Shown piece by piece: positions 1 to 11,592 of a stretch of DNA of 64,000 nt. Source of the DNA: Chaetoderma sp. LZ-2023a (taxonomy: Eukaryota > Mollusca > Caudofoveata > Chaetodermatida > Chaetodermatidae); contig JAVVLW010001472.1 in the NCBI GenBank assembly GCA_034401795.1, positions 1 through 64,000 of the forward strand, written 5' to 3'. The position numbers and the translations under genes are program-made. How positions within the stretch are numbered: the first letter of the stretch is position 1; each line of letters starts with the position of its first letter. The notes under the pieces were generated by a model. That model saw only the letters and a program-made list of their open reading frames with translations, was not told where the DNA came from and made no database searches.

Positions 1-1704
1 AACTTATAGGTAGAACTTTGTATAATATTCTTAATGAAGGATCTCCTCCAATCAATCACCGGAGCCTCATCCGTCATACATTGACCTTAGGATGAGTAGT
101 GTAGTATGTCATCTACATGCTAGGTAACTATTCACAACTCTTGACCGGTCATCCATATGCCCATCAGCATATCAAATATTATTGTTTACCGCCATTAAAT
201 GTTATGTTTATGACCGAGTATTTATTCTATAAGAAAATAAATGGTGGTGGCCAAATTCCGCAATTGTTATACCATTTAATATTGTGTTCATTCTCATCAT
301 TTCGATAGAATGGAACTATTCTCTGACTCGTCGGATTCTGAGGGAAGTTATTGCTTCCCCAAAGCGTCACTTGATTATCTGTGGGCCACCTGAAAAGAAG
401 GCGTCCGTAGCCCAGTCTCAGACGTCACTATTGATATAAATCCTAGAGGCGCTAATGCATGTCTGGCACCATGGGAACGAAGACTTGCTACGCTGTTGAC
501 AAAATGTGTTTGTAGCTGAACCAGCCCCGCCACTATACACCCTGAGATCCCCGGGCAACGTGTAGAGCAGACGAGTCATCGTCGTCCTCAGAGGATGTCT
601 AGGGGCCTATTCCACGCAGCCGAATCACAACACACAGAGAGATAATGGGGGGGGGGGAAGTGCGCTACAATAGCTAGCCATGGATAAACCACAGTCAGAA
701 AGGATGACAGATATGTTAATCAAAGGTTATTTGCTAAATTCCATGATAATAGCCCAGGTCCACAAACACGCAATTTTCCCTTGGTAAATAGAGTGGGTCT
801 GGGATGTGGAACCCACCTCATTTTAGTTAGTCAGAGTGTGGGCTTCCAGAGTTTTCCCTTGGAATTGAAAAAGAGATTATCTTATATGGTATCTCCCTCA
901 TCTTAGGTAAAGATGGACATTCATGCGCTTATTGCATATTATAAATTGATCAAAATAGGGTGGAGGGAGTAAATATATGCTTATCCTCTAGCAATTTCTC
1001 ATCTTCCAAATAAATAGGTGTTTGCGGCCATGCAAAGCCATATGCCCTAGTAGTCGGATCAAAGTCGCAGATAATATACCATCATCTTTTGCTTCGTTCT
1101 TGTAATGTAAATGACTTTTTCTCAGTAGCATAACCCACGTTCAGTCACTAACAGCATTCGCACTACTTTTTTTCTCAAAAGAGGATGGGCTTTGTATGTA
1201 GTGCCATTAATGTCACTTATTTAATAACATAACAGTCTAATAAATAAATGTGTGCGAGAAAATATTTAATACCTGATTTACATTAAACATATACATTAAA
1301 ATAATAAGGAGTGTAACAGTTTATTATAAAATTAGGAATTCCTCAACGATTTATCACTTCACAACAACATCTAATTTTTTTTAACTGTCTAGAGTGTGAT
1401 TAAGCATGCGTGTGGACGTGTGGACGTGCGAGATTGTGTCCGTGCACGCGTCTATGTGAGCACTAGAAGGCAAGTATTCCTTACTACCCATCCACCCACA
1501 TACCCACCCAACCCACTCCGACACTACATGCACACATGCGCATGCATATGCACACTTACATACACTCACATACATGCAGACATCAAGTTCTGCTAATGGA
1601 GCTATTTACATCCTCATTCTCGAGAGTTCTGAGAGTCGCCCATCCGCCTGTTAGATGGCTTTGACCTCTTGATCTGTGACCTTTATACTAAAAAATAAAT
1701 ATAT
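1..1704. other. Unassigned non-coding stretch
   Basis: No coding region is supportable here: the open frames are short, start arbitrarily and show no family motif. Visible sequence features are a run of 11 G at 647-657, and a CA/CG-dinucleotide-rich stretch at about 1,400-1,600 that opens frames on both strands only because it lacks stops. The rest is AT-rich and looks neutral. Confidence 0.6.
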
Positions 1705-1850
1705 AGTACAAGTCACCCCAGCCTATCCATGACACCTCCCATGCATAAGCTGTTTTGTATATACAATATATCCTCCCGCCTCCCATTCCCCAGTTTACCA
1801 TGTGGAGGATAGCCTGGTTCTGGTTAACTTCTTCTTAAGCCATTCATCAT
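1705..1850 (+). repeat. Diverged duplicate, copy 1 of 2
   Basis: This segment matches 2,105-2,242 in the same orientation. Both start with AGTACAAGT, contain TATACAATATAT in the middle, and end with CATTCATCA after a shared GTTTACCAT...GGAGG block. By eye they are about 80% identical with small indels. The start-to-start distance is 400 bp, so this is an old local duplication or two copies of an unknown dispersed repeat. Confidence 0.7.
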
Positions 1851-2104
1851 TCTTCTGGAATTCCAAGAGTAGCACCAAACCAGCTGTTGAGCGACTCCAT
1901 CTAGAGGAGAGGCAAAATTCAGGCTGATCCCTTTAAAAACATTGACAGGCAAGATTTAGTGGAATGTCTCATCCATGTTAGTTGCATTATATAGGTTATA
2001 GGGAACACCAATAGACCAGACGACATCTTTGTTTTTTCCTGGGATCATTTGGTGGTTGAAATTAGGTCATGACCATAAATTCTCCTGCAGCGTTGGTCAA
2101 CAAT

Positions 2105-2242
2105 AGTACAAGTTACCCCAGTCTATTCATGGCACCGCTTATGCATAGGCTATTTTTATATACAATATATTTCCTCCATTCCACGGTTTACCATTTGGAG
2201 GGTAGCCTTGTTCTGATTAACTTCTACTCAAGTCATTCATCA
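2105..2242 (+). repeat. Diverged duplicate, copy 2 of 2
   Basis: Partner of 1,705-1,850, with shared blocks in the same order. It carries no open frame and no recognisable transposon terminus. Confidence 0.7.
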
Positions 2243-3808
2243 CGTCTTGGCATTTGTTGATGGTATTTAATCTAAATTTGGCAAATAGTCCGTAGTGAAA
2301 TTAGCAATTAGAAGTCTGGAAATTATGTGAATACATATTAAAAACTAGAGTTATGACCCTTACAAATTTGCACCGTATTGAACCCCAATGGGATTTTTAA
2401 GGGATTGAATCCTATGGGAAATGCATTTGTGGCTCATTTTCTTATGGTACAATATATTAATTCTAAACTTTGGGAGATTGTTGATATTAGCTATATGTAT
2501 CAGGTCAGTCAGAATCGTATTAAATTGTCAACATAGCGTGAGTCTCCGCTGGAGAATGCATTGGTGTCTGATTCGCAAATTGCATGCTACGCTCCGCTGA
2601 AGATAGAGGATTCAGATCATCTGAGATTAGCCAACACCAGCCGTTTGACCAGACGCTTCCATAACTGGAGCCAGCGACCATGGCTATGGTTCTAAGTTTC
2701 TAATGGTACTGTCATCACCTCAAACAGGGTACCGTGTAAGCCTGCAGTATCCCAACTTCTGGGTCCTTGTCCTGTCATTGCTCATGCTTCAACTGTTCAG
2801 GGCACTGGCTCGCATGTTTATGATTTGCTCTCCACAACCTCCTCATTCCACAGGTAGACTTATGGGTCTATCATCTTCGGGATGTCCTCATCTTGTTCTT
2901 CCTCAGAGACTTGTCAGCCAGGTATTCCACCTCCACCCTCCTCACTGTCAAACACTTGGGAATAAGTGTTCAATTACAGGCTTTCCTTTAGAAATACGCA
3001 TTTGATGGCTTTTTGTCTGTCTCGTGCAGGAACCAGATTCAACTGGGCCTGTCATGACATGAGTCCAAGTGCGCGTGTGCGTGTGCGTGTGCGTGGTGAG
3101 ACTTTCCTTGGCTTGTCAGCTTTCTTCACGAGTTGACAATTGAAGAAACCTGATGGTATTTATTCGTTTCCATGATAGCACTCGGTTAGGTCATGTAACA
3201 TTGCGAATCTCTGGCTCCTGGCCCCTCAACACCACAGTGCGTGTCTATGCTTCCTTTATTGGTAATGGTGGTTTCTCAATCTCAACCCAGAGCGTTTAAA
3301 TCGCAGATAAAACTGCTGGTATTATCTGCATCCCTATATTGTAAGATATTGTCTTAGATCTTGCATAGTCATACCATTGGCATACCGGCACGATTTCTCA
3401 AGCCGACCTTGTCAAAGAATGGCTTCGTCAAGTTGATGGTTATTGCGTAGCATAGTAGAGGAAATTAAGGCAAACTCGTGCACAAAATAAAATGTTTTAA
3501 CGTGTTATGTCTTATTAGTCATCAGGTTAATAAATTGAAAAGATATTTTAAACATTGTTTAAACCGTACTCTCCCTCACATACCAATACAAATTTATAAA
3601 ATATGTCTAATAATATGAATTCTATAGATTTATCTACTAAATTTACTAATTTTAAAGGGACACATAAATCAAGTAATATTTCAGCAGTATTTATATCTAC
3701 TAGTCAGGTGGCTTAAAAAACTACCGTCACTTGGCGGATAAAGGCATCAAATGTTGTGCGAGACTTCAGTTGGCCCTTTCAATTTATATTTATTTAATAT
3801 TAGCACAA
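2243..3808. other. Unassigned non-coding stretch
   Basis: No gene is supportable. A short GCGTGT microsatellite lies at about 3,070-3,095. The 100-residue open frame at 2,703-3,005 has no recognisable domain and is probably chance. Confidence 0.5.
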
Positions 3809-3940
3809 TAGTCCAGTCAATCTAGGCCAAAACAGAATTTTTTTACCTCGCCCAGTGTATAGGGGGCCATTATGTACAACATATCAAAAGTCCTCCAAAA
3901 TTCCAATAGGGGAAAGGGTAAAATTTGCATAATTATTACC
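3809..3940 (+). repeat. Left terminal inverted repeat of the nuclease transposon
   Basis: Reads inward TAGTCCAGTCAATCTAGG and reaches the core CATATCAAAAGTCCTCC at 3,880. It pairs with the reverse complement of 6,922-7,072. The spacing from tip to core is 70 bp here and 87 bp on the other side, so an indel separates the arms. Confidence 0.8.
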
Positions 3941-4239
3941 AGATTTGGGCCATTTCACCTGAAAAATCCATTTTTCTTTATTTCTTTAAAACCGGTATGT
4001 AATATATGTGTGACTGGGTATTTTTGGACTTTTTTAGTAATAAATGAATACGATTGACATATTCTCCACAAATTAAATGTATTGTGTTATGCCACTTGCA
4101 TGAATTTACCTAATACCATCATTGATATTGATACAATACATATTATATTTTATTATGTCACGGTATTGTGTGTTTCTAAGCTAAGCTAAGATGAAATAGT
4201 ATGGCATAGGTACCTGGTTTCTACTAATTTCATCTTGCA

Positions 4240-6599
4240 TCAATTATCCAAGTCATCTTCCTCAATGAGCGTTATTGAATTGCAACTGAGACCCTTACAG
4301 TCTTCGCAGGCGGATGTGCAGCTGAGCCCATGTTTTCTACAGGTGCATCTCTTTGATTCACAGCCAGTTTTGCAGCTGCATCTAAATGAATACAGTAAAT
4401 CGTCAGGTGCTGCCAGCATGTCAGTCTTAACAGGCAGCATTTGGTGGTTGAGAACTTTCCAGCCCCATTCTGTTGGATCCATATCTCCAGCATCTCCTCT
4501 CCAAACTTGAATTTGGTAGTACACGCGAAGACTGTGAAACTTTGCGGATGCGGGTGTTGGTGGTAAATCTCGTGCTTCAACATACTTGGAACTTTTTGCA
4601 ACCTTCTCTCTGAATCGCTTGTACCGCAAAGCAACTAGACTATCCATTGAAGTGCCATTGCCTTCTCACCTGCTTTTATCACGTCATCTTTATTCGCATT
4701 ACTCATTGTAAACACTTCAGCAATTTGAGAGAGTTCTTTGCAGCACTGGATTTTGCTAAGGGATGCAGATTTTCCAATTCCATAAAGCCTAGATGTTGAG
4801 TCACAGCCAAGGATAGCATGGCTAAATAACAGCTGTGAGCACAAACAGAACCCGAGTTTTTCCTTTGCCATTTTGATATTCCACAGTCGGGGTTTCTTTG
4901 CATTTTGCTTTGGCTCTGGTCTGAAAAATAGCTGACAGCCATTCATATCAGTATGGTATAGAAGCAACACCAGTAGGTCGGTATCGTCTCCAACAAGAGC
5001 AGTATTTGTTGACTTTGAAGCCAAGATAGCCGTTTGCGTAATTAAGACATCAGCATCACTGCTTGCCTTTATCGTTAAGCATCCAGCCTGTTCGAGAGAT
5101 GAACTTAAGATTGATATGAACCGATGTTTGTTCTGCTTGTTACTAAGAAAATCAGGCTTACTCAGAGTTACAACTGTTTGCGGAGTCAGTACAACAGTTG
5201 CGCCTGATCCACGAGTTCGCCTCTTATGTGTTACATCTTTTATGTCTGGGCCTTGGTCATAACCATCAAAAACTACTGTAGCCTTTCCATATTTGCTTAT
5301 GCAATATTTTACATATCTTTGACAAACATTTGCAAATGTCTCTCCACGCTGCCATGGAACACGGTGTAATAGAGCTCCTCCATCAAGCACATAGTGGACA
5401 GAATCTGGAAGGACTGCATCTTCATTTTGAATTAATTTCAACAATGCATCAGCAAGTGCCGGCTTATTTGCTTCCCATGGAAGAGATGAATTATCAAAGA
5501 GTGCGGGCGGATGAGTGCACAACTCATACTCAAAATAAGATGCTGGATTCCCTTTTGATCCATTTGTAGCAATTAAACTGAGTCTTTGAAATAGGAGTTG
5601 TGGATCAATTTGTACACATTCATCATCAATCTTGAGAGATGTTTTGGATGCTAAGGTAATAGCTTGTCTCTTTCTCTGGAACGAAATGCTTGATACACAT
5701 TGGCCACACATCGAATTAATAATTGATTCTCCAATATCTTTAGCATCGTCAACATTGACTGATTCATGTGCAGACAATCCACTAACAAGTCCTCTAAGAG
5801 AAGGGTCTGGTCCAAATGGATTCAGTTCACTAAGGATTTTGAGAATTTTGTAAGTATCATCCATATCACGCTTTATTCGAGATTGTGTGGAATCTTTGTG
5901 TTGTTCACTTGAATCACAGTTTACCCCAGAGAGCTCTTGCATTTTATTAACGAGGTCGTGCAGGGTCAGCTGCTCATCATCATTATTTTCAAGAAATGCC
6001 ATTGTCGCACTAAATGCTCTTACTCTGTCCAAGTCTTCTGGCCTTCCATGTTTTTGGGATGAGCAAGATGAGTGCAGCTGAGGGATATTTTTCATGGTTC
6101 GAAAATTTACGCTGCAGCTTTGATGGTATACTGCATTGACAACGCATAAATCCGGCGTGAAGGCAAGCCACCCAGCTACAAGTTTGCCCCATTCGTCTTT
6201 TCTCTGCTCACAGGCCTCGGCGATACTACATTGAAAGTCATGAGTACTTACTGGATAAATATCCTAGCCACGTTTCTTTCCATCTTGAATTTTTGCAGGG
6301 TATCCGCATAGCAAACAATGTTCGCTAAAATTGAATGTTGGACTTTCTGAACGGAGTGTTCGCATGGGTGGCGGAGATTGTTCAATTTTCTCTGCGTCAC
6401 GGGCAATCCGCTTGGGATCAATGAACTCCCGTCGACATTTTACATGAACCCTCTGTCCTACTTCAGCTATGACATCGCTTTCACGGGCTCTGCTAGCATT
6501 GTTAATACCGTCACAGCCTTTAACTCGAAGCTTAACAGTTTGTGAGCCATTTTCTAGGCTCTGGTTACAAATAACGCATGTATCTAAATCCATGTCCAT
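4240..6599 (-). pseudogene. PIN/FEN1-like nuclease with CXC domain, one stop and one frameshift
   Basis: One intronless gene of about 785 codons in three pieces. Residues 1-111 (6,599-6,264) hold C8-x2-C11, H52-x2-C55 and C95-x2-C98, a likely zinc-binding head. An in-frame TAG at 6,264-6,266 follows, but the same frame continues at once with family-like sequence (HDFQCSIAEACEQRK). The 486-residue open part (6,095-4,635) has the acidic positions of a FEN1/XPG PIN fold: D238 in YVLDGG, D277 in VFDGYD, D347/D349 in SSDADV, D370/D371/D373 in VGDDTDLL, then D432 in ILGCDS and GIGK at 439-442, as in the helix-three-turn-helix. A frameshift at about 4,640-4,665 leads into the last piece (to 4,240), which ends in a cysteine-rich block (CSCKTGCESKRCTCRKHGLS) typical of CXC DNA-binding domains. 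Known: large families with this layout occur unannotated in many invertebrates. The nuclease residues are intact, so loss of function rests only on the two breaks. Confidence 0.8.
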
Positions 6600-6921
6600 A
6601 TTCTGATTGAATTGTATAGAAATTTATTCAAATTGTGAGATAAAAGTGAAAATTAAAATGCAATTTATTTTAGATAAAATTTTAAAAGCGAAAAACAAAA
6701 TTAAACTTACTTTAAATAAAAAAATTTTTAATTACCCCGGCCCTGTGCATACAACCATATTTAATCTGTGGTTTGGAGAATTTGTACAAGTGGTTCAAGG
6801 CAATATTGCCAATTGCTTACTGTCTTCCGTGACCATGAAATTCAGAGCTTAGACAACATTTCTACTTCGTTTATTTGCGGAATGAAGCAGCTAAGGGAAG
6901 TTTCATTATTCGGATAATGGC

Positions 6922-7072
6922 GGTAGCTAAATATGCGAATTTACCCACTTTCCCATCGAGGGATTTTGGAGGACTTTTGATATGTGACACCTGGCAGTCC
7001 CATGAATGCCGCAGAAAAGAAATAAATTCTGTTGCAATTTGTTCTAGGTTAATTTGTAGTTTTACTGGACTA
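6922..7072 (-). repeat. Right terminal inverted repeat of the nuclease transposon
   Basis: The reverse complement reads TAGTCCAGTAAAACTAC from 7,072 inward and shares the CATATCAAAAGTCCTCC core at about 6,984-6,968. Similarity fades inside 6,922. It lies 323 bp upstream of the nuclease start codon, so it probably borders the promoter side of the gene. Confidence 0.8.
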
Positions 7073-7639
7073 CAAGGGCCCTATTCAATCTTTCCGATTT
7101 TCCAAGATGGCAGCCAAAATGCAAGATGGCTGCCAGTCAGAGTAGAATATTACATATCTCTGCTTCGGGAAATCACACAAAGGCAAATTAGGCGGCCGCC
7201 GGCGACAGTAGAACATTACATATGTTTAGTTTTAGAAATCACAGGATGGCAAATAAGGTGTCAATATAGGGGGGTTTCAGGGTCACTGAAACAGATTCTG
7301 GGCTATATATGCTAAGATTATCGCGATGTAGATGGATTAAAACCTGATATATGATTTAGCTTAAGCACAGACACATCTTTTCAAATCGTCCCAATGATGA
7401 CGTCATAATGGCATGACAACTGCCAGAATACCAACACTGGACTTTGAAGACTATAGACAAAGCTCTTATGAAAAATCCATGTTGACCAATTTCCCCAAAA
7501 TTTTTCCACGAAACGATATTTTGAACCCTATTATAAGACAATCCAAAAGAAACATAACACCCGATGTGACATAAAAACACGTAATCCAATATGTGGTAGT
7601 TTATAGAAACTTGATAATCCTCACGAAGGTGTGATGATC
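7073..7639. other. Flank with CAAGATGG-type repeat fragment
   Basis: Just outside the TIR, 7,095-7,290 contains CCAAGATGGCAGCCAAAATG and a second CAAGATGGCTGCC. These motifs recur in the dispersed repeats at 25.6, 43.7 and 49.9 kb, so this is probably a fragment of that family into which the transposon may have inserted. Nothing coding is supported; the frame at 7,356-7,682 has no motif. Confidence 0.45.
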
Positions 7640-7930
7640 TATGATGGTTCATGAATACAGGTAAACTGTTACTGGTTCCCAAACTTAGTGGTTTTTAAAT
7701 GCAGGTAAAATGTTACTGGTTCACAAACACAGTTGTTCTTAAATACAGGAAAAATATTACTGGTTCACAACCATGGTGGTTCTTAAATGTAGGTGGAATG
7801 TTACTGGTTCGCAAAACACCTCTGTTCTTAAAAACAGATGAAATGTTACTGGCTCAAACGCAGTGGTTTTAATATACAAGTGAAATGTTACTGGTTCACA
7901 AACTCAGTGGTTCTTAAATTACAACAGTTC
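7640..7930 (+). repeat. Tandem array, about six units of 44 bp
   Basis: The phrase TTACTGGTTC recurs with ACTGG starting at 7,671, 7,715, 7,759, 7,803, 7,848 and 7,890, a 42-45 bp period. Each unit also has a TGGTTCTTAAAT-like block and a GGTAAAATG-like block. The units differ at several positions, so the array is not recent. No open frame runs through it. Confidence 0.9.
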
Positions 7931-9076
7931 TCGAGTTATAGCGGATAAAAGTCACATGATTTGCCATCCTAACATTCCAAATCAGTCATCCTTCCAGTCA
8001 GTTTCAGTTAACTTCACACAATACATCTTCTACATAGGCCTCTTCGCCTAATCACTTAGATTTCTATCTATCCCTTCTCACTCTAGTTCATGCTTGTGCA
8101 TCAACTCCAGTTCAGATCTATGCTTACCGTTATTAATCCTATCACTGTCAGGGGACCCAGCAGTTTGACCAAGTGGAATCACTCACAAAATGCCACATTA
8201 ACCATATATCATAAGCCCGGGATCAGTTTCATTAGATATTAATCTACGTCTCTTTTTGTGCGAAAACTAAGATGAAATTGGGACGAAGTAGTTCTAGAAG
8301 TTGTTGTTATATGGATAATGGTAATAATTTGTGGGTAAAAAATGGTGATAGAGTTAAAGTGGGACAAACAATTATGATTTCATCAATACTCGAATCTCTA
8401 GTGCCACATCTATCAAATTAAATTGGTATGCGCAATGGGCTACATATGCACAGCACACACATACACGCCTGCACGCTCACACGTGCACGCGCATGCACAC
8501 CAGTTGCTTCTTCCATGAAGTCTTTAATTGAAACGAGCTGATCTGGCACGCAAATCCATGTTTTTGACATCCATATACATGGAAGGTAGTCATTAATAGT
8601 TTAAAGCGAGGATGCACATTAGCCTATATGATTGGACTGGGAAATTTGAAAGCTTTCCAAACGATTGCTCATACTATCTAATACATACCCATGTCAACAG
8701 GACATCGGTGGTCACGCCAGTATGTAACTAATTCTAAAAGGGTCGTTAACCAAAGGTTTACATGATACCAATATAGACTGATAGACATCGTGCACCATTG
8801 CACGCAAACTCATGCACCAATGAAAACGTGGGGAGAACCGCCAGTCCATTCCTCTTCTGACAGATAATTGAAATATCTGTGATTATCGATCCTACATGCT
8901 TACCTTACCTTACCTCGCCAATGTCAGAATTTTGGATGGTAAAATCTTTCATTGATGGCCACTGCACTGTCTGCACATTAGCCATTTTAACCAGGATAAC
9001 CATAGCTATTACCTTGAGAAAGGAGGTGTGTTACTCTTGATAAGATAAAAAAGATTAGATGTGGTACCATTTGTAT
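7931..9076. other. Unassigned non-coding stretch
   Basis: No coding region or repeat family recognised. A CA-rich patch (8,450-8,500) contains alternating CACACG/CGCG steps. TTACCTTACCTTACC at about 8,902-8,916 is a short simple repeat. Confidence 0.5.
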
Positions 9077-9600
9077 TCTCTCTCCCTCCCTCCCTCCCCC
9101 TACTACCCTCCCTCCCTACCCCTATCCCCTCCCTCCCCCCTCTCCCTCTCTCTCTCACGCTCTCTCACTCTCCCTCCCCACTCTCCCCGTCAATTCTGTC
9201 AATTCTGTCTTTCTGTCCCCGCTTTTCCTTTCTTTTCTTCCTCCCTTTCTATCCCTCAACCATTTCTTCTTTTGTACTTTCTTTCTCTATTACTTTATTC
9301 CTCCTTCGTCTGTCCTTTCATCATTTCTTCCTTCCGTTCTTCCTTGCATTCTTCCTTCCTTCCATTCTTCTTTCTTTTCTTCCTTCATTGCTTCTTTCCT
9401 TTCTTCCTTCGTTTCCTTCAGCCTTTATTCTTTCCTTTCTTTCTTCTATCCTTCCTTCCATCCCGCCTTCATTCTGTTCTCCCTTCCTTTCTTCCTCCAT
9501 TTCTTCCTTCGTTCCTCTCTTACTTCCTTTCTTCCTTCCTATTCCCTTTCTTTCTTTCTTTCTGTCTTTCTTTCCTTCCTTCTGTTCTTTCTTTCTCTCA
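9077..9600 (+). repeat. Polypyrimidine tract (CCCT/CTTT/TTCC)n
   Basis: About 520 bp is almost pure C and T on the plus strand: first CTCCCTCC types, then TTCCTTCC and TTTC types. The two long frames across it translate to Ser/Pro/Phe/Leu runs and are not genes. It is followed within 40 bp by a purine tract on the same strand. Confidence 0.95.
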
Positions 9601-9636
9601 TTCTTGTGGCTATACCTATGGGGCAGTCCATCGTGT

Positions 9637-9638
9637 CC

Positions 9639-9689
<51 letters not shown>

Positions 9690-9705
9690 GGAGGGAGACA
9701 GAGAC

Positions 9706-9737
<32 letters not shown>

Positions 9738-9776
9738 AGGGAGAGGGAGAGGGAGAGAGAGAGAGAGAGAGAGATA
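9637..9776 (+). repeat. Polypurine tract, mainly (GA)n
   Basis: About 140 bp of GA and GGGAGA repeats. With 9,077-9,600 it makes an abrupt strand-asymmetry switch from pyrimidine to purine around the short unique spacer at 9,601-9,636, so CT and GA blocks from the two halves can pair as a large imperfect inverted repeat. Confidence 0.95.
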
Positions 9777-10643
9777 AGGGCCTATTCCGACATCGTTTCT
9801 CATTAGTTCAGGAATTGCGTATTTGATGGTTTATTGCGATTTCCGCACCGAGGAACCGTATGGCACTTATGAAACCTCTCCTCGTATTATAATTCACTGC
9901 CTCCATTCTTATCGACCATATCAAGCAGTGACTCCATTCCTATAGTTAATATAGGAAATGGCGGCAATGGCTGATTCAGTACCGGGAAGAACAGCATTCG
10001 CTTGTTTGTTCCATTTTGACTGTTAGTTTTTGACGCTAACAAGAAAGCAGATTGTGCATCAAGCATGCTCGGATTGTGGAGCAGTGTGTCATCCAAAGCA
10101 GGGCCATCGCTAGTTATGTTTGGTTCAGAAGGGATTGCCAAGGTTCGGTAGGATCGATGTGGGAGTTATCAGTTGTCTGCTAATATGCAAACCTCACATC
10201 AGGGTGGCGCGAGCCCAGAGGTTCGCCCACCCATATCACATTGATATTTCTGATATATCATCAAGTCTTTTAGGTCTTGGTGATAGCCATGGAGTAGGGC
10301 CACCAAACTTTTCAAATATGCTGATGCATTTTAGATATTCTAGTTCATTTCCACTTTTTCTCATGTGGAAAGGACTCTGTATGTGTGTCTGTGTGGTGAT
10401 TGATGCACCTCATCAATGTCTAGTCTGACTGGTGTGTCTGTTAGTTTACTGATTCCTTGGAGAAGTGTAGAATCTTGTTCACAATAGATTTTAAACCTGT
10501 AATGTGTCTGACTGTGCTTACAATGTGCATGAGACCTAATACTGTAGCTCGTGGGGTAGTGTCGGGCCGTTCTGGTGTTTGGTGTCGACTCGCCACGCTG
10601 CATGTGTACGACTAGTGATGACGCTGGTTAGCTTTCGGTCTCG
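9777..10643. other. Unassigned stretch left of retroelement A
   Basis: No gene supportable. The 84-residue minus-strand frame at 9,887-10,141 looks less biased than its surroundings but has no family motif I recognise, so I do not call it. The stretch ends where LTR-derived sequence of element A begins. Confidence 0.45.
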
Positions 10644-10816
10644 GTTTGTGTCACCTGTATGCCTGTCCATAGCAATTTCGTGATCTATGGACTTACAAGA
10701 TTTGATTGGTGACCTAATTAAAATAAGTCTATACAATGATTTTACCTAAAACAGACCGGCAAGTATGCTAGATAAACATGAGCATACGAAAATACAAGAC
10801 ATAGAGACAGCCTGAT
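10644..10816 (-). repeat. 173-bp LTR-interior segment, distal copy
   Basis: Direct repeat of 14,893-15,065 with only a handful of mismatches over 173 bp (for example CACCTGTATGCC against CACCGGTATGCC). It is not a complete LTR: the flanking LTR parts seen at the other copy are missing on both sides, and it is joined at 10,816/10,817 to truncated integrase. Confidence 0.9.
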
Positions 10817-10852
10817 ATCCAGAGCATTGCCAGATCCAGGAATAAGGGTCAT

Positions 10853-11592
10853 TCACGGCCTAACATTAACCCATGTTGGAATGTACTGAAGTGCGGTAAG
10901 CCATGAGTACATAGAGAAGCCGTAGATCCCAATCTCTACAATCAAGGCATGTTTCTTTTGTAAGCATCTCCACGAGAGTTCTATTGAATCTCTCCACCAT
11001 CCCGTCACTACCGGGATGATACGGAGTCGTCCTTGTTTTGACGATATGAAACAATCTGCAGAGCTCTGATATGAGCCAGCTCTCAAAATTACTTCCCTGA
11101 TCGGAGTTAACTCATAAGGCATACCAAACTGGCAGAACACATTGCTTGCCAGGACCTCCGCTATGGTGGATGCCTCGTGGTCCAGCAAAGCAAATGTTTC
11201 TACTTCATGAAATAGTCTTGCAATACGAGGATGTATTTATTTCTGTCATCCGTCGTATTCAAGGGTCCGAGCACGTCAATAGCCACTCGCTCCCACAGTG
11301 CACCGACTATCTTAATTTGAGATGGTGCGATATGGTGCTGGCCAACAGCGCGTCTTTGGCATGGGATACATTTCGCAACCCATGCCATGACACTATCGCA
11401 AATTCCGATTCAGTGGAATCTCGATTTGATATGGGAAACAGTCCTTTCCACGGCCAGATGCCGAGCGTCATCATGTAGTTGTGTTAATATGAGGTTACAA
11501 TAACTTTCCGGGACTACCAGACGGTTATTAATGTAAAGAACGTTATTCGATAAGTGACATTCTTCGAACCGTTGGTAATAATATTTAGCCAT
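10853..11592 (-). pseudogene. Integrase of element A, frameshifted and truncated
   Basis: The zinc-binding N-terminus is seen as LHDDARHLAVERT (11,592-11,410), with CIPCQR following (11,388-11,200). The catalytic core shows the first Asp in AIDVLGPL. The second Asp is in SDQGSNFES, visible only in a shifted frame near 11,090. The Glu is in GMVERFNRTLVEM near 11,000. At least two frameshifts separate these pieces. The C-terminal GPY/F part present in element C is absent, because the sequence jumps into LTR at 10,816. Known role of the family: insertion of retrotransposon cDNA. This copy cannot make a whole enzyme. Confidence 0.8.

Larger units (their letters stand above)
3809..7072 (-). mobile_element. 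TIR transposon carrying a PIN/FEN1-like nuclease-CXC gene
   Basis: Seen: two long inverted repeats (3,809-3,940 and 6,922-7,072) bracket a single intronless minus-strand gene. Both ends begin TAGTCCAGT reading inward. They share a 22-base identical core starting at CATATCAAAAGTCCTCC, then continue with about 75% similarity. The triplet CAA lies just outside both ends (3,806-3,808 and 7,073-7,075) and could be a 3-bp target-site duplication; TA is an alternative if the element starts at GTCCAGT. Known: some Academ DNA transposons are described as carrying an XPG-type nuclease and making 3-4 bp duplications. Inference: this is a complete but inactivated, about 3.3-kb DNA transposon, or a derivative that lost a separate transposase. 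No DDE transposase is visible inside it. Confidence 0.75.

Noticed and set aside
6240-6270. Possible intron after the first nuclease piece (CCA|GTAAGT)
   Set aside because: Sequence after the TAG continues in the same frame through the supposed donor with plausible family residues up to the next open part, so a stop codon explains it better than splicing.
7640-7930. CRISPR-like array
   Set aside because: Contiguous degenerate 44-bp units without conserved-repeat/unique-spacer structure, in eukaryotic DNA.
9059-9826. Overlapping 238-255 residue frames and a 160-residue frame on the other strand
   Set aside because: They translate a polypyrimidine/polypurine tract into Ser/Pro/Phe/Leu and Arg/Glu runs in every frame; no stop codons occur simply because of composition.
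9887-10141. 84-residue minus-strand frame with ordinary amino acid composition
   Set aside because: No motif, no neighbours of the same element in frame, and no start context that supports it.
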